Shown here: one piece after another, positions 9,013 through 17,590 of the stretch | How the letters are laid out: the number at the start of each line of letters is the position of its first letter | How positions within the stretch are numbered: the stretch's first letter is position 1 | From: an uncultured Bacteroidota bacterium | GTDB lineage: Bacteria; Bacteroidota; Bacteroidia; Bacteroidales; F082 | Assembly (NCBI GenBank): GCA_913009685.1 | Contig: CAJVXP010000001.1 | Coordinates: forward strand, 62,001-126,000 | Reading direction: 5' to 3' | Length of the DNA stretch: 64,000 nt | The notes under the pieces: generated by a model | The model's database searches: none | Told to the model about the DNA's origin: nothing | What the model saw: only the letters and a program-made list of their open reading frames with translations | Position numbers and translations under genes: made by a program

Positions 9013-9921
9013 TTATTTGCCGGCGGTCTTTTTCTTTTCGGCAACGTAGTGGTAATATTTTGCTTTGGCATCGTCGTTGAGACGGGCATAAATATTACCG
9101 AGATAGTTGGCATTTTCGGCAGTTGATTGCAGGGAATACAACTTTTTAAAATAGTATAACGACCGTTTAAAGTTGACCGTAACCACCTTAAAGACTCTTA
9201 ATAATTCGACGTACTGGCTCCGTGTTTTGTTTTTGCTGTAAGCATTCAGCTCAGCCTGATAGCGATTTTCGGCCAGCCAGAAATATTTTTTGGCTTTCCA
9301 GTCAAGCGCTGTAACATTTTTCGGATCTGATTTCAGAATTTCGGATGACATCCGGTTGCAAACTTTCGTATTTTTAAGCGCTCTGTTAACTTTCAGATAA
9401 TCGGTTTTAAAAGCTATGCTGTTTTTAACCTGCTCCGGAAGTTTCTCCCAAAGTTTCAGCGCCTCATCCCAGTTTTCGCTCTCCACATAAGTGGCAAAAA
9501 GACGTTCTCTCACAGCTTTAACAGCCCCACCATCAGGATATTTTTTTACATAATTTTCAAGGGTAAAAATTTCGAGAGAAAGATTATCAATTTTCCGGTA
9601 GAGCCTGGCAAGTTCAACGTAAGCAACCGGACTTACGGAAGCCGAATGGATAGCTTTTTCGAAAAGTTGCCGTGCTTCATCTGTTTTTTTTAGTTTGATG
9701 GCAGCCATGCCGGCTTTGGTGTAATACGGGCACTTTACTTCTTTATGCCTTCTTTCATATTTAGCAATTGATTTTTCCCACATAGCAAGAGCAGCAGCAT
9801 AATTACCCTGATTGTATGCAATTTGTGCTTTGTTTTTGTGCGAAGCTTTCTTTGCAGAAGCGTTTAAACTAAAAGCGATAAGAAAAATTCCCAGGGCAGC
9901 TATCCATTTTATTCTTTTCAT
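9013..9921 (-). CDS. Secreted TPR-repeat protein
   Basis: 302 residues from the ATG at 9921. A signal peptide (about 1-23, hydrophobic core WIAALGIFLIAFSLNASA) is followed by tetratricopeptide-like helices: AQIAYNQGNYAAALAMWEKS, TDEARQLFEKAIHSA and later pairs ending in ANYLGNIYARLNDDAKAKYYH. A start at 9996 would add 25 residues that bury the signal peptide and is unlikely; a TATTTTTG box at 9943-9950 lies between the two candidates and supports the later start. The product is likely periplasmic or attached to the envelope and binds other proteins. No specific family is recognised. Confidence 0.8.
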   Translation of the reverse strand: MKRIKWIAALGIFLIAFSLNASAKKASHKNKAQIAYNQGNYAAALAMWEKSIAKYERRHKEVKCPYYTKAGMAAIKLKKTDEARQLFEKAIHSASVSPVAYVELARLYRKIDNLSLEIFTLENYVKKYPDGGAVKAVRERLFATYVESENWDEALKLWEKLPEQVKNSIAFKTDYLKVNRALKNTKVCNRMSSEILKSDPKNVTALDWKAKKYFWLAENRYQAELNAYSKNKTRSQYVELLRVFKVVTVNFKRSLYYFKKLYSLQSTAENANYLGNIYARLNDDAKAKYYHYVAEKKKTAGK

Positions 9922-9942
9922 ACGTACTATTTTTTGAAGGGG

Positions 9943-9950
9943 CAAAAATA
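9943..9950 (-). promoter_or_regulatory. -7 promoter box of the TPR gene
   Basis: TATTTTTG on the minus strand, 21 bases upstream of the ATG at 9921. It excludes the longer upstream start if used. Confidence 0.5.
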
Positions 9951-10096
9951 AAATATAATTGTTTTGCTTTGCCGGGAGTTTGTTATATTTTAGCAAAAGT
10001 GTACTTCAGGATAATGCAAAATCTCGTTTGCACCGGTGCCGGGATGGTTTTGTAGAAAATCAGGAAAAGTATGTACATTCAATAGATGTTCCCCCA

Positions 10097-13000
10097 TCAA
10101 ATCCACTTCACAAGTGGGAAATCCATACGATGAACCAGCAGTTTATGCTTTGGATAAAGACGGAAAGCATAATCCATCATCCCCGAATGTGCCAGCGGGA
10201 AATCGCAGGCAAATCGGATAATATCATTTTTTTCCTGCTCTGCTTCTAACGGATGACGATAGAGAATTTTCTCAATATTTCCATTGTTCCGGTTACCCAT
10301 AATGAGGTCAACACCCAAATCCCCGGCGGTCAATCCGGGGGCGGAAAGTTTTATCTCTGCAATAAAATGTTTTCCGTAAGCAATTGCTCCTTTTTGCGTG
10401 TTGGGAACCATCAACGATTCCACCGAAATATTGTCCCATGCATTGCTGATTTTTCCTTTCCATCCGGCAAGCACTTTTGCTTTGGAAAAATGCTGCGCCC
10501 TCATCCGTTTGCTGTTTTGTAACAAAGGCGCATAAAATTTTTCATAATAATCGTTTAGCTGACGTTGCATGGTAAACCGGGGCGCAATCTCTGCAATGGT
10601 GCTTTTAATGTGCTGAACCCATTTTTCGGAAAGCCCGTCTTTGTTGATGTCGTAATAAGCCGGGATAATTTCTTCCTCCAGAATATTATAAATCATCTCA
10701 GCATCCAGCTCGTCCTGAAAACTTTGGTTTTCGTAAGTCCGGGTCTCAGGAATAGCCCAGCCGGCATCTTCTTTGTAGCCTTCTGCCCACCAGCCATCCA
10801 GCACACTGAAATTTACCACGCCGTTCATAATGGCTTTTTCGCCGCTGGTTCCGGAGGCTTCTAACGGACGGGTAGGTGTATTCAGCCAAACGTCCACGCC
10901 GCTTGTAAGCATTTTGCCCATAATCATATCATAATTTTCGAGGAAGATAATCCGTCCGCTAAACTGCGGCATTTTTGAAATCCCGACAACACGTTTGATT
11001 AAATCCTGACCTGCTTTGTCGTGTGGATGTGCTTTTCCGGCAAAAAGAAACAGCACTGGTTTTTCCGGATTATTCACAATCTTTTCTAACCGTTCTAAGT
11101 TAGCAAACAGCAGATATGCACGTTTGTAGGTAGCAAAACGCCGGGCAAAGCCAAAGATTAAATGCGTTTCATCGAGATGTTTCATCGACTCGATGATGAG
11201 CCGCGGGCTTTCCTGTCGCGAAAGCATGTTTTTCCTCAAATGCTCTTTCACAAAGGCAATCAGCCGTTTTTTGACATTCATCCGGTTTTCCCACACCTTT
11301 TCATCGGAGATATCATAAATTTTCTCCCAAAATCTGGCATTGGGCTGGTCATTTTCAAAACCCTCCTCAAAACTTTGGCGATAAAGCTCCTGCCACACTT
11401 TGTCGGTCCAGGTGAAATAGTGGACGCCGTTGGTAACGTAGCCAATATGCAGCTCTTCGACATAATAGCCGGGATACAATCCCATAAACATTTCGCGGGA
11501 AACGCGTCCGTGAATGCGGCTTACACCGTTTACTTCCTGCGAAAGTTTCGTGGCCAGCACGCTCATGGAGAATTTCTCCGTTGTATCCTCCGGACGAAAT
11601 CTTCCAAGGCCCATAAATGTTTCCCAGGAAACAGAAAACAGCTCACTGAAATGGGAAAGGTATGCACGGATAAGATGCTCTTCAAAACTGTCGTGTCCGG
11701 CCGGAACAGGTGTGTGGGTAGTAAAAAGAGTGCTGGCACGTACAACCTCTCTGGCAGCACAATAACTGATGCGCTCTTTTTCTATTAAGTTCCTGATTCT
11801 TTCCAGCCCGATAAAAGCCGAATGACCTTCGTTACTGTGGAAGACATCCGGGTGATACCCCAGCTTCTCTATCAGGCGAATGCCGCCAAGGCCAAGTATC
11901 ATCTCCTGTTTTAGACGGTGTTCTCTGTCCCCGCCATAAAGTCGGGCCGTAAGTTTACGGTCTTCCTCCGTGTTGGGCAGTATGTCGGTATCAAGCAGAA
12001 ACAGGGGCACACGACCCACATCTAACCGCCACGCTTTCGCTTGCACCACGCGACCAGGCATGGCAATGAGAATCCGGAGTGTTTCGCCCTGCTCATTCCG
12101 CACGGGCACCAATGGCAGCTGAGTTGTTTTTTGAATGTTGTATTCGGCAATCTGGTCGCCAAAATGGCTGATAATTTGCTTAAAATAGCCGTAACGGTAA
12201 AGCAACCCTATAGCAATCATATTCTTGTTGGAGTCGCTGGCCTGTTTCAGATAATCGCCAGCCAGCACACCGAGACCGCCTGAAAATATTTTCACACTGT
12301 TGTGCAGGCCGTATTCCATACTGAAATAGGCAACCTGCTCCTCTTGCTGCTCATTGGCAGACTGCATATATTTTTGAAATTTGGCATATACCCGGTTGAG
12401 CTTTTCGATGAATTTTTCATCGGCTACGAGTGCATTGATTTTCTCCAGCGACAACGACTCAAGCACCATTACCGGATTGGTATCAAGTTCTTCCCATTTT
12501 TCAGGTAAAATACTTTGAAACAATTCGACAGCCTCCGTATTCCACGACCACCAAAGATTAAAGGCTAACGCTTTTAACGGCTTCAGCTGTTTGGGGAGAA
12601 TGGGCTGAACCAGAATCTTTTTCCAGGTGGGTTTGTCGGGATTCACACTGGCCTCCAACCGTTGGGTCTCCGGAATAGTCCATTGCGTTTTCTCTTTTCC
12701 CCTGCGATCTTCTGCTTCTGCCAGCGCCAGTTTCCAGGCTTTTTTGTAATATTTATTGAGTTTTTCCCAAGTGAGTTCATCAGCAATTTTGCCGGCTTCT
12801 TCCCTTGCCGTTTCCCGGTTGTCGCTGTTCAAAAAACCGTTAATACTGTCTGCAACTTCAGCAGCAATACTGTCATCCTCTTTTCCCTGCCGGTCGATAA
12901 CCGTAACGGCTCCCTGTCTGTTTTCAAAATGATCCAGCACCCATTTGCCAAATCCGGCATAAGTGGTGGTGAGCGTGGGGATGCCAAAAGCAACGCTTTC

Positions 13001-14305
13001 GTGCGGTGTGTAGCCCCAGGGCTCGTAATAAGAAGGGAAAACAGTGTAATCAAAAGCAGTCAGAAAATCGTAATAGCTCAGGTCGACGACACCATCGCGC
13101 TTGTTGAGATAAGCCGGAACAAAAATCAAATGGACGCGGTCGTTTTCTGAATTATTCAATCCGTTGTTACGGGCTTCCCGCAAAACAGGGTCGTTATTTT
13201 CATCGAGAAGATAATGTGTTAAATAGGGATTCTGTACTTTTTCACTTTCGCCTGTGAAAACTGTCTGGGGGCCATCGTGCCCGGCCGGAACAGCAATAAA
13301 AGCCAGGATACGCTGCTCATTTGGCAACGACCGGTTCAATTTTCCCAAAGCGCGGAGGTAAATATCTATTCCTTTGTTTTTAAACTCATAACGCCCGCTG
13401 TTCAGCACCAAAAAAGTATCCTTGCTATAGGTAACACCGGTCAGTTTTGACGCAATTTCCAAAGCTTTGGTCCGGGCTATCTCGCGCTTTTTCGCATATT
13501 GGCCGACAGCCGGAACAAAAGATTTGTTCATGCCGTTTAGCGTAAGTACCTGAGCTTCTTTACCGAGAAACTGCCTGCTCTCTTCGGAGGTGATAGCACT
13601 AACGGTGGTGAATACATCCGCTTCTTGTGCGCTGAGTGTTTCTAACGAATTTTTGCTGACAACCTGAAATTTCTCTGCCATTTTCAGTGGATGATAGTGC
13701 GCCAGCTTTTCGTACAACGGCAGACCGTTTCCGGCAATAGAGCGCCCCAGAACTGTGGCGTGTGTAGTGAAACCCGTGCCGACACGCGGTAGTTTCTCTT
13801 TAAGATACAAAATACCCGTTCCGGACATCCATTCGTGAAAATGGGCAACAACCCTGGTTTGCGGCGTAAGGTAAAAACGGGTAAAACTCTCTATTGCCTG
13901 ACCGGCAGCGTAACCAAACATGGCCGGCTCGATATAATCCCATTGCCCGGAAAGAGAATCGAGTTTGTAAGTTTCCCACAAATGGGCAAAAATCTCATCC
14001 TTTTTGGCAAAAAGATGGGTAAAGTTGACCAAAATCACCAGCGGCCCGGAAGGGATGTTCCAACGGCCAATTCTGACCTGAATACCTTGTCTGGCAGCAG
14101 CTTCTTTCCAGTGGGAAAACTGTTTGTGGTCTTCCAAAAAATCGGGATTAGCATGAGTTTCTTTCCACACATCCGGGCCAACCAAGACATAATGGTCCCC
14201 ATAAGCATCCACCATACTCCTGGCTTTGGTAGACATAACAGTGTAAATTCCACCGATTTTATTACAAATTTCCCAACTTGTTTCAAATATATAATCTGAT
14301 TTCAT
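10097..14305 (-). CDS. Glycogen synthase (GT3-like) - alpha-glucan phosphorylase (GT35) fusion
   Basis: 1402 residues with two enzymes in one chain. Residues 1 to about 560 are a eukaryote-type (GT3-like) glycogen synthase: KIGGIYTVMSTKA, FTTHATVLGRS, VFTTVSAITSEE and FPSYYEPWGYTPHE. From about 570 to the end is a Thermotoga-type alpha-glucan phosphorylase: a helical LKALAFNLWWSWN opening, AYFSMEYGLHNSVKIFSGGL, FGFARRFATYKRAYLLF, and the cofactor segment GTSGEKAIMNG with the pyridoxal-phosphate lysine at 1157. One half would extend glycogen from a sugar nucleotide and the other release glucose-1-phosphate. Similar fusions are annotated in other Bacteroidota. It is the last gene of the glucan operon, 360 bases after the GH57 gene. 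Both active sites look intact. Confidence 0.92.
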   Translation of the reverse strand: MKSDYIFETSWEICNKIGGIYTVMSTKARSMVDAYGDHYVLVGPDVWKETHANPDFLEDHKQFSHWKEAAARQGIQVRIGRWNIPSGPLVILVNFTHLFAKKDEIFAHLWETYKLDSLSGQWDYIEPAMFGYAAGQAIESFTRFYLTPQTRVVAHFHEWMSGTGILYLKEKLPRVGTGFTTHATVLGRSIAGNGLPLYEKLAHYHPLKMAEKFQVVSKNSLETLSAQEADVFTTVSAITSEESRQFLGKEAQVLTLNGMNKSFVPAVGQYAKKREIARTKALEIASKLTGVTYSKDTFLVLNSGRYEFKNKGIDIYLRALGKLNRSLPNEQRILAFIAVPAGHDGPQTVFTGESEKVQNPYLTHYLLDENNDPVLREARNNGLNNSENDRVHLIFVPAYLNKRDGVVDLSYYDFLTAFDYTVFPSYYEPWGYTPHESVAFGIPTLTTTYAGFGKWVLDHFENRQGAVTVIDRQGKEDDSIAAEVADSINGFLNSDNRETAREEAGKIADELTWEKLNKYYKKAWKLALAEAEDRRGKEKTQWTIPETQRLEASVNPDKPTWKKILVQPILPKQLKPLKALAFNLWWSWNTEAVELFQSILPEKWEELDTNPVMVLESLSLEKINALVADEKFIEKLNRVYAKFQKYMQSANEQQEEQVAYFSMEYGLHNSVKIFSGGLGVLAGDYLKQASDSNKNMIAIGLLYRYGYFKQIISHFGDQIAEYNIQKTTQLPLVPVRNEQGETLRILIAMPGRVVQAKAWRLDVGRVPLFLLDTDILPNTEEDRKLTARLYGGDREHRLKQEMILGLGGIRLIEKLGYHPDVFHSNEGHSAFIGLERIRNLIEKERISYCAAREVVRASTLFTTHTPVPAGHDSFEEHLIRAYLSHFSELFSVSWETFMGLGRFRPEDTTEKFSMSVLATKLSQEVNGVSRIHGRVSREMFMGLYPGYYVEELHIGYVTNGVHYFTWTDKVWQELYRQSFEEGFENDQPNARFWEKIYDISDEKVWENRMNVKKRLIAFVKEHLRKNMLSRQESPRLIIESMKHLDETHLIFGFARRFATYKRAYLLFANLERLEKIVNNPEKPVLFLFAGKAHPHDKAGQDLIKRVVGISKMPQFSGRIIFLENYDMIMGKMLTSGVDVWLNTPTRPLEASGTSGEKAIMNGVVNFSVLDGWWAEGYKEDAGWAIPETRTYENQSFQDELDAEMIYNILEEEIIPAYYDINKDGLSEKWVQHIKSTIAEIAPRFTMQRQLNDYYEKFYAPLLQNSKRMRAQHFSKAKVLAGWKGKISNAWDNISVESLMVPNTQKGAIAYGKHFIAEIKLSAPGLTAGDLGVDLIMGNRNNGNIEKILYRHPLEAEQEKNDIIRFACDFPLAHSGMMDYAFRLYPKHKLLVHRMDFPLVKWI

Positions 14306-14665
14306 TTTCTATTTTCTTCAAAATTAATTTGATGACATTGGCCATCAGCCTTTGTTCACTTAGGGCTACGGAGGCATAAATGCCTGTTGCTGGCCGGGGT
14401 TTTCCCCTGTTGCTGGTCGGGATTTTCCTCTGTTGCTGGTCGGGATTTGTAATCCCGACCCTAACGGATTGCAAATCCTAATTCCTTAAACTTTCGGATT
14501 GCAAATCCGAAAGAGCCGGGAAGAGCCGGGAGCCGGGAGCCGGTTTCTTAAGCTTCCGGGTTTCAAACCCGGAAGAGCAGGGTTCTGATGACGGCTACAA
14601 AAGCGCAGAGATTCCGGGAGTTTTCCCTTGCAAAATATTAATGTTCTATGAAGGCAGGAATCGTC
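14306..14665. repeat. Hairpin- and tandem-repeat-rich gap inside the glucan operon
   Basis: No gene is seen in these 360 bases. They hold three 23-bp direct repeats (starts 14385, 14408, 14431; each opens TGTTGCTGG), then four inverted repeats: 14438-14460, 14466-14478, 14491-14513 and 14553-14575. Three have perfect 10-base arms and a 3-base loop; the second has 5-base arms. Between the third and fourth lie short direct copies of AGCCGGG (14514-14543). The arms differ (GGTCGGGATT, CTTTCGGATT, CTTCCGGGTT) while pairing stays perfect. The arrangement resembles REP/BIME elements, which are moved by RAYT transposases in other genomes. Confidence 0.85.
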
Positions 14666-16249
14666 CTATTTCTTTTTCCCAAAAAGATCTTTCAGCATAT
14701 CTTCAATCTCTTTTTTGTATTTTTTAATATCCGATTTATTCACCTTTTTTATCTCTTCCTGCCACTCGTCAAACTGTTTCCGGGCACGTTTTCCGAGGTT
14801 GGGAAGAATTTTTTCACGAATCTCTGCGCCGGCATCTTCCATGGCCACGCTGAGTTTCTGCAGATCAATTTCGCGCAAAAGCTTTTTCACGGCTGCATCT
14901 GACATGTTTTTGATATCTTCAAAATTCATCTCTTTGGTTTTATCTAACGTCTCTTTAACAGCTTTTTTGGTTTGACGGGTTTTCTTCTTCGCCAGTTTTC
15001 CCGTTTTTTTTAAAAGTTCTTTCGCTGCTTCTTTCACTTCATCGGCATCTGTTTTGGCATAGCGGGTTTGCCTTTCCACCCGGATAATAAAATCGGACAA
15101 AACATTCATGTAGTTGATAAAAGCCTCGTACGGTGTGCCGTAAGGGTTGAAATATTTATGCACATCGCCATCCGAGAAAAATTTAGTACACATGTAATAA
15201 AAATGGTCGGAAGTTTGCAGATAGAGCCAGTCCTGCTGAATTTGCGGGTCGTCGCACATTTTCACTTTTTCTTCCAGAGCATACAGCTTATCGAAAGCTT
15301 CATCCTGGAGTTCGTTCCCCAGCCAGGCAGTCAGGTCGCGTTCTTCATCAGCCCACGAAATAGGATAAGGAACATGGATGGAAGATACGGGCTGGAGTTT
15401 CTCACCCAGTTCTCCTGGTGTGGCAAAACTAAAGTCGGAATGGGAGAAAACCCGTCCCGGCAGCGCACGCATAAAGTCAAAAATACCGGTTTCTTCCCAC
15501 TGATGCTCGCCAAAAGTTTCATAGTCCATGAACAGGTTGATAACCTCCTCTGCAGAATTAATTTGCGTAAGCCAGCCCACAAACTTTTCCGTAGTCAGCG
15601 GCCACTCTTTCCAGCTTTGTTGTGAAAACCGGAAAGCAATGTCGTCGCTGAGCTGGAAATTTTTCAGCAACAGTTTTAGTTTCGGATTTATAGCATTGGT
15701 GTACATATAGTTAGGACTTCTCCAACCCATCACATGCTTAGCTCCTTCGGTGAGCATCACCTTATAGCCCATATCCGCCACCATGGCGCCGATTTCATCC
15801 GAATAAATCAGCTCGGTATTACGGAAAGTGGTTGGTTTCTGACCAAAAAGCTGTTCGATTTTTTTGGCTTGTGCCTGCACCTGTTTTGTAAATTCTTCTT
15901 TGCTTTTGAGTGCGGAAAGCGAGTGGGCATAGGTCTCAGCGAGAAATTCCACATTTCCGGTTTCTGCCAGCCGCTGAAAACTTTCCAGCACATCGGGCGC
16001 ATAGGTCTCAAACTGGTCGAGCGCCGTGCCCGAAATAGAAAAGCTAACTTTGAAAGCACTTCCGTACTCTTTTATCAAATCGAGCAACAGCGCATTCATG
16101 GGCAGATAATTCTTTTGGGCCACTTTGCGCATGATATAGCTGTTGTTGTGCTCGTCAAAGTAATCCTGTTTTTCCCCAATATCGAAAAACCGATAACTTC
16201 TCAGCCGTATGGGCTGGTGTACCTGGAAATAGAAACAAATAGCTTTCAT
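14666..16249 (-). CDS. Glycoside hydrolase family 57 alpha-glucan enzyme with charged C-terminal tail
   Basis: 527 residues. GH57 markers are FQVHQP at 8-13, the nucleophile Glu146 in FRNTELIYSDE and the acid/base Asp242 in FMDYETFGEH. GH57 members are retaining alpha-amylases, 4-alpha-glucanotransferases or branching enzymes; the FRNTELIY form is the one usually labelled alpha-amylase in Bacteroidota glycogen clusters. The catalytic part ends near residue 400. The last 127 residues are unusually rich in Lys and Glu and look like long charged helices (ELLKKTGKLAKKKTRQTKK). The gene lies 20 bases after the GT4 gene, so it shares its message. No signal peptide is seen, which fits intracellular glycogen turnover. 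Confidence 0.92.
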   Translation of the reverse strand: MKAICFYFQVHQPIRLRSYRFFDIGEKQDYFDEHNNSYIMRKVAQKNYLPMNALLLDLIKEYGSAFKVSFSISGTALDQFETYAPDVLESFQRLAETGNVEFLAETYAHSLSALKSKEEFTKQVQAQAKKIEQLFGQKPTTFRNTELIYSDEIGAMVADMGYKVMLTEGAKHVMGWRSPNYMYTNAINPKLKLLLKNFQLSDDIAFRFSQQSWKEWPLTTEKFVGWLTQINSAEEVINLFMDYETFGEHQWEETGIFDFMRALPGRVFSHSDFSFATPGELGEKLQPVSSIHVPYPISWADEERDLTAWLGNELQDEAFDKLYALEEKVKMCDDPQIQQDWLYLQTSDHFYYMCTKFFSDGDVHKYFNPYGTPYEAFINYMNVLSDFIIRVERQTRYAKTDADEVKEAAKELLKKTGKLAKKKTRQTKKAVKETLDKTKEMNFEDIKNMSDAAVKKLLREIDLQKLSVAMEDAGAEIREKILPNLGKRARKQFDEWQEEIKKVNKSDIKKYKKEIEDMLKDLFGKKK

Positions 16250-16269
16250 ATTATTTTAATATTTCTTAA

Positions 16270-17556
16270 TTAACTGTTTATAATTTTGTTATAAACCTGA
16301 ATAACTTTCAGGGCGGCATCTTCCCATTTCAAGCTTTCCACCTCCTGTTTGCCATATTTCTTAAACATTTTTGAAAGGCCCTGATAATGACAGAATCCGT
16401 AAATGGCATCGGCCATGGCATTGATGTCCCAGAAATCCACTTTCAGGGCGTGATGCAACACCTCCGCCACGCCACTTTGTTTGGAGATGATGACCGGGAC
16501 GCTCGAACGCATGGCCTCTAACGGCACAATGCCAAAAGGTTCGGACACGGAGGGCATGACGAATACATCGCTCATGGCAAAAATATGATCCACATCATCG
16601 CCCTGCAGGAAGCCGGTAAAATGGAATTTATCGGATATACGAAGCTGAGCAACGCGTTTTATCATTTTCAGCAGCATGTCGCCCGATCCGGCCATAGCAA
16701 ACCGTACTTTGGGGTCTTTTTGCAAGACCTTATAGGCTGCTTCGATAAAATAATCAGGCCCTTTCTGATAAGTGATACGTCCGAGAAAAGTTACCAGCTT
16801 CTCGTCGAAATGCTTTTTGAAGCCGCTGTAATTTTTCATGCTATTGGCGTCCACAGCATTGTGTACGGTATAAACCTTGCCGGGATTTATGCCATATTTT
16901 TCAATGACAATGTTCCGCGTAAGGTTGCTCACGGTAATAACGGCATCGGCAACTTCCATTCCCTGCCGTTCGATTTCGTAAACCTGCTGGTTGACATTAC
17001 CTCCCGCACGGTCAAATTCGGTGGCATGCATGTGAACAACAAGCTTTTTCCCGGAAGACAGCTTGGCAGCAATACCGGCAGGATAGGTGAGCCAGTCGTG
17101 GGCATGAATAACGTCGAAATTTTCTTTCAAGGCCAGCGCCGAAGCGATAAGGGCATAACGCGCCACCTCTTCCAGCAGGTTTTTCCCGTAAGTGCCCGAA
17201 AATTCAAAGTTCCGTGAAAAGACATGACTCTTAAACTCTTCACCGGTTTTCTGGTCTTTTTCCGTGATTTTGGAAAAAAATTCCGGACTTACATAAGGAA
17301 TAATATTGGAACCAACTTCCAGATACTTAATATGTTGCCAGTAAGCTTTGTATTCCTCATCTTTCAGGTCGAAGGGAATGCCACTGGCATTACGGATGGA
17401 AGCAACCTGCCCGTCTTCATCGCCATAAGCTTTGGGAACAACAAAGACAATTTCCGCACCTTGCTTGCTCAGTCCTTTGGTAAGGCCGTAGCAGGCTGTC
17501 CCCAACCCTCCGGTGATATGAGGAGGAAATTCCCATCCGAACATCAATACTCTCAT
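16270..17556 (-). CDS. Glycosyltransferase family 4, glycogen/starch-synthase-like
   Basis: 428 residues with a GT-B fold. The N-terminal half starts MRVLMFGWEFPPHITGGLG, the glycine-rich acceptor loop of glycogen-synthase-like GT4 enzymes. VIHAHDWLTYPAG and VVHMHATEFDRAGG follow. The C-terminal donor half has LVTFLGRITYQKGPDYFIEA and the EPFGIVPLEAM (E-x7-E) motif. It likely transfers glucose from a nucleotide sugar to a glucan or primer. The position between the debranching enzyme (34 bases upstream) and GH57 (20 bases downstream) ties it to glycogen metabolism. Because the fusion protein already carries a synthase, this may be a second chain-forming or priming enzyme; that is inference. 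Confidence 0.9.
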   Translation of the reverse strand: MRVLMFGWEFPPHITGGLGTACYGLTKGLSKQGAEIVFVVPKAYGDEDGQVASIRNASGIPFDLKDEEYKAYWQHIKYLEVGSNIIPYVSPEFFSKITEKDQKTGEEFKSHVFSRNFEFSGTYGKNLLEEVARYALIASALALKENFDVIHAHDWLTYPAGIAAKLSSGKKLVVHMHATEFDRAGGNVNQQVYEIERQGMEVADAVITVSNLTRNIVIEKYGINPGKVYTVHNAVDANSMKNYSGFKKHFDEKLVTFLGRITYQKGPDYFIEAAYKVLQKDPKVRFAMAGSGDMLLKMIKRVAQLRISDKFHFTGFLQGDDVDHIFAMSDVFVMPSVSEPFGIVPLEAMRSSVPVIISKQSGVAEVLHHALKVDFWDINAMADAIYGFCHYQGLSKMFKKYGKQEVESLKWEDAALKVIQVYNKIINS

Positions 17557-17590
17557 AGCTTCTTTTCTGGTTTGTTTTTCAAAAATCTTT

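Noticed and set aside
11162-11788. 208-codon plus-strand frame inside the fusion gene
   Set aside because: Antisense shadow of the conserved phosphorylase domain; composition is not protein-like.
14283-14474. Short minus-strand frame over the start of the fusion gene and the repeat region
   Set aside because: It overlaps the fusion gene's start and encodes only repeat sequence.
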